Positions 1 through 6,576 of a stretch of 10,710 nt of DNA are shown piece by piece. The translations under genes and the position numbers were made by a program. The stretch spans positions 1-10,710 of the forward strand of contig JACRMD010000097.1 in NCBI GenBank assembly GCA_016215085.1, read 5' to 3'. This DNA is from Solirubrobacterales bacterium (GTDB taxonomy: Bacteria > Actinomycetota > Thermoleophilia > Solirubrobacterales > Solirubrobacteraceae). Below the pieces are notes generated by a model. It saw nothing but the letters and a program-made list of their open reading frames with translations, was not told the DNA's origin and made no database searches. Positions within the stretch are counted from its first letter, which is position 1; every line of letters begins with the position of its first letter.

Positions 1-2440
1 CGAGGGAGGCCACCGGGATCGAGAGCGAGGAGCCGTCGATCGCCTGGGTGACAAGCACCGACAGGACCACGCCGACCACGAGGCCGATCACGCCGCCGAT
101 GGTCGCCACGATCACCGCCTCGTAGCGGATGACGCGGCGCACCTGCCGGCGCGACATGCCGATCGCCCGCAGCATCCCGAGCTCGCGCGTGCGCTCGGAG
201 ATCGAGAGCACGAGCGTGTTGACGATGCCGAAGAGCGACACGATGATCGCCAGCGCCAGGAGCGCGTAGATCAGGCCGAGCGTCTGGTTGATCTGGCCGG
301 CCTGCTGGTCCTTGAACTCCTGGTTGGTGAGCGCCTCGGCCTCGGGGAACCGGTCGTCGAGCACCTTCGTCATGTCGGCCAGCACGGTCTTCTCGGGCCG
401 CGAGCCGTCGAACCCGACGAGGACGAACCCGTCCTTGCGGAAGCCGAAGTCCTTCGCGAGCACGTCGTTGGTGACGGTCATCGCGCTGGTCAGCCCGCCC
501 TTGTCGTCGAGGATCCCGATGATCTTCAGCGGCACCTTCTTGGCCAGGCCGGTCTCGACCGTGATCGTCTGCCCGACCTTCAGGCCCTTGTCCTCGGCGA
601 AGCCCTGCTGGACGATCACCTCGCCGTCGCCGAGGCTGCGCATCGTCGCGTCCGAGCCCTCGTCCCAGCCGGAGTGGTAGAGCGAGGAGAACGTCTGGGG
701 GTCGACGCCCGTGACGCCCTTGTCCTCGCCGTCGTAGCGCGACTCGCCGAAGCGCACGGCGGCGACCCGGTCGACGCCGGCGACCTGCGAGACCTCCTTG
801 GTGGCCTGCGGGCTGAACGAGCCCCAGCCGTTGGCGTTCTGCACCACGGCCTGGGCCCGCGAGCCGTTGTCGATGGCCTTGTCGATCGTCGTCTTGGCCC
901 CGGCCGCGAAGACCGACGCGAACGTGACGAGCGCGACGCCGACCATGAGCGCGCCCGCGGTGACCGCGGTCCGCCCCGGCTGGCGGACGCTGTTCTCGCG
1001 CGCCAGACGGCCGGTGATGCCGCGCACGGCCTCCATCGGTCGCCCGACCGCCGAGGCGATCGGCCCGACCAGGCGCGGGCTCAGCAGCGCCACGCCCAGG
1101 AAGGTCGCCAGCGCGCCGAAGCCGACGGCGCTCAGCGCCGCGTTGGCGTCCATCGAGCCGAAGAGCCCGAGGGCCATGAGCACGAGCCCGGCGACGGTCA
1201 GCAGCGCGGCCAGCGGCGTGGCGAACCGCGAGTGGCGCGCCTCGCGCTGCCAGCCCTCCTGCAGCGCGGCGATCGGCGGCACGCGGGTGGCCCGGAGCGC
1301 CGGCGACAGCGTCGCGACGAGCGTCACGAGCGTGCCGACCAGCAGCGACACGACGACGGTGCGCGTGGCGATCACCGAGCCGTTGGCCGGCACGTCGAAG
1401 CCGACCGCCTTGAACAGCGCCTTGAGCCCGGCCGCGACCAGCACGCCGAGCCCGAGCCCGACGATCGAGCCGAGCACGCCCAGGACGATGCCCTCGCCCA
1501 GCACCGACTGCAGCACCTGCCGGCGCTTGGCGCCCAGCGTGCGCAGCAGGCCGAACTCGCGCGTGCGCTGCTGCACGGTGATCGAGAACGTGTTGAAGAT
1601 GATGAACGCGCCGACGAACAGCGAGATGCCCGCGAAGGCCAGCAGCGCGGTGCGCAGGAAGCCCAGGTTGTCGCGGATGTCCTTGGACTGGGCCTCGGCC
1701 TGCTGCTCGCCCGTGCGGACCTCGACGTTGCGCGGCACGATCGGCTTGATGCGCTCGAGCAGCTGCTCGGGCGTCGTGCCCGCGGCGGCGCCGACGTCGA
1801 TCTCGTCGAAGGCGGCGGTCTTGTCGGTGACGCGCTGGGCCTCCGGGAGCGTCATGACCGCGATCGAGAAGCCGCCGAGCGAGTCGACGCCGGCGATCTG
1901 CACCAGGCCGGTCACGGTGTAGGCCTTCTTCGGGGCCTGCGCGGAGATCTGGATCTTCGAGCCGACCTTGAAGTCGCCCTTCTCGGCCAGGCCCTTGTCG
2001 ATCGCGACCTCGCCGGGCCCGGTCGGCATCCGGCCGTCGACGGTCGAGAAGTCCTGGAAGCGCTTGTCGTTGGAGGACGAGGCGATCGCCCCGAAGCCGC
2101 CCTGGCCACCGAGCTTGGAGCCGTCGGCCTTGCGGAACGACACGCCCGAGCTGAAGATCGAGCCCTCGACGACGCCGACGCCGTCAACGGCCTTGACGCG
2201 GTCGAGCACCGACGCCGGGATCGGCGGCGGGTCCTCGTCGCCGGACAGGTCGTTCTGGGGCACGAGCGCGACGTCGGTGCCCTTGTTGGTCTCCGTGAAG
2301 ATGCGGTCGAAGGACCCGTTGATCGTGTCGGTGAACACGTAGGTCCCGGCGATGAGCGTCACGCCCAGCGCGACGGCCAGCGCCGTGAGCGCGAGGCGCA
2401 GCTTGCGGGCGAAGAGCCCGCGAAGGGCGACCCTCCTCAC
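1..2440 (-). CDS. FtsX/MacB-type ABC transporter permease (C-terminus cut off by window edge)
   Basis: Membrane subunit of a MacB/LolCDE-like (mechanotransmission) ABC system, working with the ATPase encoded just upstream. About 813 residues are visible. A first membrane helix lies at about residues 11-35, followed by a large extracytoplasmic MacB-like domain. A first FtsX domain at about 255-375 carries RTREFGLLRTLGAKRRQV near 292. Further helices lie at about 405-460 and 490-515, then a second extracytoplasmic domain. A second FtsX domain from about 715 carries ERTRELGMLRAIGMSRRQV near 748. The frame is still open at base 1 inside the last FtsX domain, so I estimate a few dozen residues are missing. 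The GTG start is set by a clear GGAGG seven bases upstream, and no other in-frame start lies nearby. It follows the ATPase gene after a 52-bp gap, so the two are probably co-transcribed. The substrate cannot be read from the sequence; export of a lipid, peptide or drug, or cell-envelope remodelling, are the family possibilities. Confidence 0.93.
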   Translation of the reverse strand, partial: MRRVALRGLFARKLRLALTALAVALGVTLIAGTYVFTDTINGSFDRIFTETNKGTDVALVPQNDLSGDEDPPPIPASVLDRVKAVDGVGVVEGSIFSSGVSFRKADGSKLGGQGGFGAIASSSNDKRFQDFSTVDGRMPTGPGEVAIDKGLAEKGDFKVGSKIQISAQAPKKAYTVTGLVQIAGVDSLGGFSIAVMTLPEAQRVTDKTAAFDEIDVGAAAGTTPEQLLERIKPIVPRNVEVRTGEQQAEAQSKDIRDNLGFLRTALLAFAGISLFVGAFIIFNTFSITVQQRTREFGLLRTLGAKRRQVLQSVLGEGIVLGVLGSIVGLGLGVLVAAGLKALFKAVGFDVPANGSVIATRTVVVSLLVGTLVTLVATLSPALRATRVPPIAALQEGWQREARHSRFATPLAALLTVAGLVLMALGLFGSMDANAALSAVGFGALATFLGVALLSPRLVGPIASAVGRPMEAVRGITGRLARENSVRQPGRTAVTAGALMVGVALVTFASVFAAGAKTTIDKAIDNGSRAQAVVQNANGWGSFSPQATKEVSQVAGVDRVAAVRFGESRYDGEDKGVTGVDPQTFSSLYHSGWDEGSDATMRSLGDGEVIVQQGFAEDKGLKVGQTITVETGLAKKVPLKIIGILDDKGGLTSAMTVTNDVLAKDFGFRKDGFVLVGFDGSRPEKTVLADMTKVLDDRFPEAEALTNQEFKDQQAGQINQTLGLIYALLALAIIVSLFGIVNTLVLSISERTRELGMLRAIGMSRRQVRRVIRYEAVIVATIGGVIGLVVGVVLSVLVTQAIDGSSLSIPVASL

Positions 2441-2460
2441 GATGCCACCTCCAGGAGGGA
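2427..2460 (-). promoter_or_regulatory. Ribosome binding site deciding the permease GTG start
   Basis: On the minus strand GGAGG is followed by TGGCATC and then GTG, a 7-base spacing. This is the clearest Shine-Dalgarno sequence in the window. It fixes the permease start at base 2440, where no ATG is available. A second purine-poor CCTCC run lies just upstream and has no role I can identify. Confidence 0.7.
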
Positions 2461-2492
2461 CCGACCGAGGTGGGCGAGGGCCGCGCGGGGCC

Positions 2493-3194
2493 TCACGACG
2501 TCACCGGGGTCGGCGCGCGGTCCTCGACCACCGCGCCGTCGTGCAGGACCAGCAGCCGGTCCGCGTAGGCCGCGGAGTGCTCCTCGTGGGTGACCATGAT
2601 GATGGTCTGGCCCAGGTCGTCGACCGAGCGGCGCAGCAGCTCGAGGATCTCCTCGGAGTTCTTGGAGTCCAGGTTGCCGGTCGGCTCGTCGGCGAACAGC
2701 ACCGCCGGACGGCTCGCGAGCGCGCGGGCGACGGCGACGCGCTGCTGCTGGCCGCCGGAGAGCTCGCTCGGGCGGTGGCTCAGGCGGTCGCGCAGGCCGA
2801 CGGCGTCGATCAGCTGGTCCACCCACTCGCGGTCGGGCTTGCGCCCCGCGATGCTCAACGGCAGCAGGATGTTCTCCTCGGCGTTGAGCACCGGCAGCAG
2901 GTTGAACGCCTGGAAGACGAAGCCGACGCGGTCGCGCCGCAACTCGGTCAGGTCGTCGTCGCCGAGCGTCGTCAGGTCGGTGCCGTCGAGCACCACCGAG
3001 CCCGCCGTCGGGCGGTCCAGCCCGGCGAGCAGGTGCATCAGCGTGGACTTGCCGGAGCCCGAGGGCCCCATGATCGCGGTGAACGCGCCGGCGGGGAAGT
3101 CCACGGAGACGCCGTCGAGGGCGGTGACGGCCGCCTCGCCGGTGCCGTACACGCGGCGCAGGTCGTGCGCCGCGACGATCGCGGGAGAGGTCAT
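2493..3194 (-). CDS. MacB/LolD-family ABC transporter ATP-binding protein
   Basis: Cytoplasmic ATPase of the exporter whose permease follows directly. The protein is 233 residues, the normal size for a stand-alone LolD/MacB-type nucleotide-binding domain. All catalytic motifs are intact: Walker A GPSGSGKST at residues 43-51, Q-loop glutamine 95 in VFQAFNLLP, signature LSGGQQQR at 145-152, Walker B VLFADEPTGNLD from 165 with catalytic Glu170, and H-loop His203. The FQAFNLLP and DEPTGNLD versions are typical of the MacB/LolD/FtsE branch. It starts with ATG; I see no good Shine-Dalgarno sequence before it. A 93-bp gap with a palindrome and a hairpin separates it from the upstream response-regulator gene, so it may have its own regulated promoter. 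The substrate is unknown. Confidence 0.95.
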   Translation of the reverse strand: MTSPAIVAAHDLRRVYGTGEAAVTALDGVSVDFPAGAFTAIMGPSGSGKSTLMHLLAGLDRPTAGSVVLDGTDLTTLGDDDLTELRRDRVGFVFQAFNLLPVLNAEENILLPLSIAGRKPDREWVDQLIDAVGLRDRLSHRPSELSGGQQQRVAVARALASRPAVLFADEPTGNLDSKNSEEILELLRRSVDDLGQTIIMVTHEEHSAAYADRLLVLHDGAVVEDRAPTPVTS

Positions 3195-3206
3195 GCGAGA
3201 AACGTC

Positions 3207-3232
3207 GCACCCGGACCCCGGTCCGTCGGTGC
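3207..3232. terminator. Hairpin in the gap before the ABC operon (terminator or attenuator candidate)
   Basis: An imperfect inverted repeat. GCACC plus CGGACC on the left pairs with GGTCCG plus GGTGC on the right, with a 2-base bulge (TC) on the right arm and a very small loop. It lies 55 bp past the response-regulator stop codon and 12 bp before the ATPase start. Read on the minus strand, it is followed by only a short T-run (GACGTTTCTC), so it is not a canonical intrinsic terminator. It could dampen read-through from the two-component genes or form a structured 5' leader. The pairing is seen in the sequence; the function is inferred. Confidence 0.4.
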
Positions 3233-3237
3233 GGCTA

Positions 3238-3266
3238 CCCGTACCCCATCCCCTAGGGGTTGTCGG
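3238..3266 (-). promoter_or_regulatory. Candidate promoter/operator with palindrome CCCCTAGGGG
   Basis: A perfect 10-bp palindrome, CCCCTAGGGG, sits at 3250-3259 in the gap upstream of the ABC ATPase gene. On the minus strand it lies between a weak -35-like CCGACA (3266-3261) and a weak -10-like TACGGG (3243-3238), spaced 17 bp apart. On the plus strand related TACCC repeats lie beside it at 3236-3240 and 3242-3247. NarL/LuxR-type regulators usually bind inverted repeats of about this size, and such a regulator is encoded immediately upstream. I infer an operator for autoregulated exporter expression. The promoter boxes match consensus poorly; the palindrome is the solid part. Confidence 0.4.
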
Positions 3267-3287
3267 GGACGGGGACGGGCGGGCCGC

Positions 3288-3932
3288 TTACGACTTCACG
3301 TAGGCGAGGACCGCGAGCACCCGGCGGTGGTCCTCCACCGTGGGCGGCAGGCTCAGCTTGTTGAAGATGCTGGTGACGTGCTTCTCGACGGCGCGCTCGG
3401 TGACGACCAGCTGCTCGGCGATCGCGTGGTTGGACCGGCCCTCGGCCATGAGGGCAAGCACCTCGCGCTCGCGCGGCGACAGGACGTCGAGCGGGTCCTC
3501 GCGGCGCCGGCGGCCCAGCAGGCGCGAGACGACCTCCGGGTCCAGGGCGCTGCCGCCCTCCCCCACGCGCTTGACCGCCTCGACGAAACGGTCCACGTCG
3601 CTGACACGGTCCTTGAGCAGGTAGCCGATGCCGGCCGCGTCGTCGGACAGCAGCTCGAGCGCCGAGGCCTCCTCGACGTAGGCCGACAGCACGAGCACGC
3701 CCGTCTCGGGGAACCGCTCGCGGATCTCCAGCGCGGCCTTCAGCCCCTCGTCGGTGTGCGTCGGCGGCATGCGCACGTCGACGATCGCCACGTCGGGCTT
3801 GTGGGCGCCGACCTTGCGCATGAGGTCCTCGGCGTCGCCGGCCTGGCCGACGACCTCGAAGCCGTTGCCCTCGAGCAGCGCCGCCAGGCCCTCGCGCAGC
3901 AGGACCGAGTCGTCCGCCAGGACTACCCGCAC
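3288..3932 (-). CDS. NarL/LuxR-family response regulator
   Basis: A DNA-binding response regulator of 214 residues, normal for the NarL/DesR group. The receiver domain (1-120) has the acidic pair Asp7-Asp8, phospho-acceptor Asp52 in VDVRMPP, Ser83 in LVLSAY and the conserved Lys107 in LLKDR. The LuxR-type helix-turn-helix (about 150-195) carries LSPREREVLALMAEG followed by AIAEQL and TERAVEKHV. The GTG start lies inside the 3' end of the kinase gene, a 10-bp overlap, which points to translational coupling and a cognate pair. The most likely target is the ABC exporter operon next downstream. Because the adjacent kinase appears broken, this regulator may be unphosphorylated, driven by another kinase or small phosphodonors, or simply paired with a misassembled gene. 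All key residues are present. Confidence 0.93.
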   Translation of the reverse strand: MRVVLADDSVLLREGLAALLEGNGFEVVGQAGDAEDLMRKVGAHKPDVAIVDVRMPPTHTDEGLKAALEIRERFPETGVLVLSAYVEEASALELLSDDAAGIGYLLKDRVSDVDRFVEAVKRVGEGGSALDPEVVSRLLGRRRREDPLDVLSPREREVLALMAEGRSNHAIAEQLVVTERAVEKHVTSIFNKLSLPPTVEDHRRVLAVLAYVKS

Positions 3933-5315
3933 GGGATCCTCGCCCGGATCAGGGTGCCGGCGCCCACGGGCGACCGCACCTCAAGCTTGCCGTCGAGCGC
4001 AGCCACGCGATCGGCCAGGCCTCGCAGCCCGGAGCCGCTCGCGGGGTCCGCTCCCCCGACGCCGTCGTCCTCGATCTCCACCACAGCTTCGCCATTCTCC
4101 CTGAGAACCCGGACGACCGCATGCTCGGCGTCGGCGTAGCGCGCGATGTTGGTCAGCGACTCGGCCACGACGAAGTACGCGGCGGCCTCCACGGAGGTCG
4201 GCAGGCGCTCCTCCGGGACGGCCTCCAGCTCGACCGGGACGGGCGCCCGGCCGGCCAGCGCCTCGAGCGCGGCGGCCAGCCCGCGGTCGGTCAGGACCGC
4301 CGGGTGGATGCCGCGCGCGAGCTCGCGCAGCTCCTCCAGCGCCGAGGCCAGCTCCTCGCGCGCGCCGTCGAGGATGGACGCGGGCCTTGAGCTCGGCCTC
4401 CAGGCGCTCGTTCTCCAGCGCCAGCGCCGCGGCGGCGCCGGCCGCGCGGACGAGGCCCGGCTCGTCGAGCAGCGCGACGTCGTGGACGATCGCGGCCACC
4501 GGCTCGCCCTCGCGCTCGATCTCGGTGACGGCCCGCGAGCGGTGGCGGGTGACCGCCGGCAGCTCGACCGGCTGGCCGTCGGCGTCGACGTAGCGCTCGC
4601 CCTGGCGCGACCAGTAGGCGATGTCCAGCGAGCGGTCGGCCAGGGCCTCGGCCAGCGCCTCGCGCAGCGACGCGCCGCCCCCGCCGCCGGTGTTCAGCCG
4701 CTCGATGAGCTCCCCCACCGCGCCCGCCCGCGAGACCTGCGAGCGCAGCAGGCCCAGCAGGAACGCGTACGGGAGCCCGGCGAAGGTGATGAGTGACAGC
4801 AGCCCCGGCAGGTCCTGGGTGTTGGTGTCCGCGCCCAGCAGGTCGTCGAGCAGCGTGAAGCCGACGGTGAGCATGAAGACCTCGCCCCCGAGCAGGAAGA
4901 ACGGGATCAGAACGACCAGCATGTCCACGTAGGCCATGGCGATGAGCGTCCGCGCCGCCGTGCCCTCGAGGTGGCCGCCGGGGAAGGCCAGCAGCATGTG
5001 GCCGACGAGCACGAGGTAGACCGGCGACAGGTAGACGGCCAGCGTGTGCACGAACGGGTCGTCGGCGACCGTCAGGCCGGCCACGAACCACGCGAAGCCG
5101 ACGCCGGTCATCAGCGCGCCGAAGCGGTTGTGCGGGCGGCGCAGCCACGCGAACACGCCGGTGCCGACGAAGCTCAGGCCGATGAAGGGGCCCAGGACCG
5201 CCTTGATGGCCTTGTCGGGCTCGTGGTCGCTGGTGAGGGTGAGCGCCGCCAGGATCGCCGCGACCACGACGGCGGCGGCGAACAGCGCGAAGAGCGCCCG
5301 CCGCAGGGAGCTCAT
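3923..5315 (-). pseudogene. DesK/NarX-type sensor histidine kinase, frameshifted and lacking its H-box
   Basis: The N-terminal half reads from ATG at 5315. It has about six hydrophobic segments (near residues 7-27, 39-58, 66-83, 90-111, 122-150 and 172-190), a cytoplasmic region around 215-295 that looks like a degenerate GAF domain, and a coiled-coil start ending LEAELKAR at 312. Beyond about base 4380 this frame turns into Arg/Gly/Ala-rich nonsense. The coherent sequence continues in another frame: ILDGAREELASALEELREL, then ARGIHPAVLTDRGL, the N-box AESLTNIARYADA, DDGVGGADP, GSGLRGLADRVAALDG and a GAGT motif, ending at 3923. The stretch that normally joins the halves, with the phospho-accepting histidine (ERRRLERDLHDGAQQR-like), is missing from all frames; from memory of the family I estimate 50-60 residues. 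It should be unable to autophosphorylate as written. It overlaps both flanking regulator genes (ATGA upstream, 10 bp downstream), as an intact operon member would. A sequencing or assembly error is possible. Confidence 0.82.
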
Positions 5316-5665
5316 GCCAGGAGCTCCGTGAGCGCGGCGCCGGAGAGCTCTCCCTTCGGGATGAACCCGCGCGCGCCACTGCGGTGCACGAGGGGGCCGA
5401 AGTCCGAGCTGTCGCGGCTGGAGGTCAGGACGACCGCGGGGGCGCCGTCGGCCGCGGTGATGCGCGCGGCGACGTCGAACCCGTCGAGGTCGGGGAGGTT
5501 GACGTCCAGCAGGATCAGGTCGGGAGAGAGCTCACCGGCCGCGGCGATGGCACTCATCCCGTCGGGCGCCTCCCCGACCACGTCGAACCCCTCGCTCTCC
5601 AGCAGGAGGCGAGCGGTCGACCGGAAGGTCGGGTGATCGTCGACGATGAGGACCTTCGTGCTCAC
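5312..5665 (-). CDS. Stand-alone receiver-domain protein (CheY-like)
   Basis: A 117-residue protein consisting only of a phospho-receiver domain. It has the acidic pair Asp9-Asp10 in LIVDDHP, phospho-acceptor Asp54 in LLDVNLPDLDG, Thr81/Ser82 in VVLTSS and conserved Lys104 in FIPKGELSG. There is no output domain; the protein ends at the last receiver helix. It starts with GTG, and its stop overlaps the kinase start (ATGA at 5312-5315), so it is translated together with the kinase. It could be a phosphate sink, an intermediate in a phosphorelay, or a modulator of the kinase through protein contact; the sequence does not decide between these. The N-terminal half resembles NarL-type receivers, so loss of a helix-turn-helix is a possible origin. 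It begins 36 bp after rpe. Confidence 0.88.
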   Translation of the reverse strand: MSTKVLIVDDHPTFRSTARLLLESEGFDVVGEAPDGMSAIAAAGELSPDLILLDVNLPDLDGFDVAARITAADGAPAVVLTSSRDSSDFGPLVHRSGARGFIPKGELSGAALTELLA

Positions 5666-5701
5666 GGCTTGTTCACATCATCGGTCCTGCAACAAGGCGG
5701 A

Positions 5702-6361
5702 TCAGTACGGCTGGCCACACCGGGTCGCGGCCGCTATCTGGCGGAAGGCCTGTGCGGGGTCCTCGGCTCCGAAGATGGCGCTGCCCGCCACGAACAGGGA
5801 GGCACCCGCCTTGGCGCACGGGCCCGCCGTGTCGGGGTCGATCCCGCCGTCGACCTCGACCTCCACGCCCTTGCCGACGACCTGCCGCAGGCGGGCGATC
5901 TTCTCCGGCGAGGACGGGATGAACGCCTGCCCGCCCCACCCCGGGTTGACCGTCATGCACAGCGCCAGGTCGGCGTCGAGCTCGGTGAACACGCCCAGCG
6001 GCGTGCTCGGGCAGACGGCGACGCCGGCGGTGCAGCCGGCCTCGCGGATCTGCTGCACGGCGTAGTGCACGTGCGGGGTGGCCTCGGCGTGGACGGTGAT
6101 GTTCGACGCGCCCGCCCTGGCGAAGTCGGCGACGTGGCGCTCGGGCCGCTCGACCATCAGGTGCACGTCGAGCTCCACGCCGAGGTCGAGCTCGCGCAGC
6201 GCGCTGACGACCTGCGGGCCCATCGACAGCGGCGGCACGAAGTGGCCGTCCATCACGTCGACGTGGATCACCGTGGCGCCGGCCTCGACGACCTCGCGCA
6301 CCTGGGCGCCGAGGCGGGCGAAGTCGGCCGACAGGATGCTCGGGGCGACGCGAGGCTCCAT
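5702..6361 (-). CDS. rpe: Ribulose-phosphate 3-epimerase
   Basis: Interconverts D-ribulose 5-phosphate and D-xylulose 5-phosphate in the pentose phosphate pathway, in the cytoplasm. The protein has 219 residues, the usual size for this TIM barrel. Family motifs are in order: APSILSADF at 6-14 with Ser8, VIHVDVMDGHFVPPLSMGP from residue 31 with metal/acid-base residues His33 and Asp35, DVHLMV with His67, MTVNPGWGGQ at 136-145, and VEVDGGID with catalytic Asp171. The start is the ATG at 6361, directly before the conserved APSILSAD. A longer in-frame extension to 6556 is out-of-frame reading of the zinc-ribbon gene and is rejected. The start overlaps the stop of the zinc-ribbon gene by one base (TGATG), indicating coupled translation. 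The expression mode follows the rsmB operon. Identity is very secure. Confidence 0.97.
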   Translation of the reverse strand: MEPRVAPSILSADFARLGAQVREVVEAGATVIHVDVMDGHFVPPLSMGPQVVSALRELDLGVELDVHLMVERPERHVADFARAGASNITVHAEATPHVHYAVQQIREAGCTAGVAVCPSTPLGVFTELDADLALCMTVNPGWGGQAFIPSSPEKIARLRQVVGKGVEVEVDGGIDPDTAGPCAKAGASLFVAGSAIFGAEDPAQAFRQIAAATRCGQPY

Positions 6362-6576
6362 CAGACCTCCACCAGCATCGAGGCGCCGCAGTGGTTGCAG
6401 ACCGTCGTCGCCGTCGACTCCATCCGCACGATCGTGGAGTGCTCCCCGCAGTCGGGGCACACGGAGCGCAGCTCGTAGCGATGCAGGCAGTACACGCAGC
6501 GGTAGCGGCCAGGGAGGGTCGTCGGCCGCAGCCACGGCTCCCCGCAGCCGGGGCACGTGAGGCCGAGCTCAGCCAT
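6361..6576 (-). CDS. Small double zinc-ribbon protein
   Basis: A 71-residue protein with four CxxC pairs: Cys8/Cys11, Cys27/Cys30, Cys40/Cys43 and Cys60/Cys63. These fit two tandem zinc ribbons, each binding one Zn(II). The spacing and the CPDCG of the second ribbon recall the small YfgJ-type zinc-ribbon proteins of enterobacteria, but I claim only the fold. Function is unknown. Its ATG lies within the end of rsmB (8-bp overlap) and its stop shares a base with the rpe start, so it is locked between an rRNA methyltransferase and a sugar-phosphate epimerase. That position favours a nucleic-acid or ribosome-associated role over catalysis, but this is inference. The codon use and overlaps argue that it is a real gene and not a chance frame. 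Confidence 0.85.
   Translation of the reverse strand: MAELGLTCPGCGEPWLRPTTLPGRYRCVYCLHRYELRSVCPDCGEHSTIVRMESTATTVCNHCGASMLVEV

Noticed and set aside
674..2593. Long plus-strand open frames opposite the permease gene (also 798-1922 and 2352-4139)
   Set aside because: Their translations are Arg/Ala/Gly/Asp/His-rich or Ser/Arg-rich with no domain, and they lie antisense to genes with clear motifs. In very GC-rich DNA such stop-poor shadow frames are expected.
2437..3210. A 257-residue minus-strand frame over the ABC ATPase gene
   Set aside because: It is a +1 shadow of the ATPase; all Walker, signature and H-loop motifs are in the 2493-3194 frame.
4375..4385. Programmed ribosomal frameshift joining the two halves of the kinase
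   Set aside because: No slippery sequence is evident, and a shift would still give a kinase without its H-box, so recoding cannot restore function.
4146..4796. Plus-strand open frame across the kinase junction as a possible new gene at the deletion site
   Set aside because: Its composition is that of a shadow frame, with no domain and no start signal, and it crosses the well-supported kinase sequence on the other strand.
6362..6556. N-terminal extension of Rpe to base 6556
   Set aside because: The added residues are an out-of-frame reading of the zinc-ribbon gene; the conserved APSILSAD begins right after the ATG at 6361.
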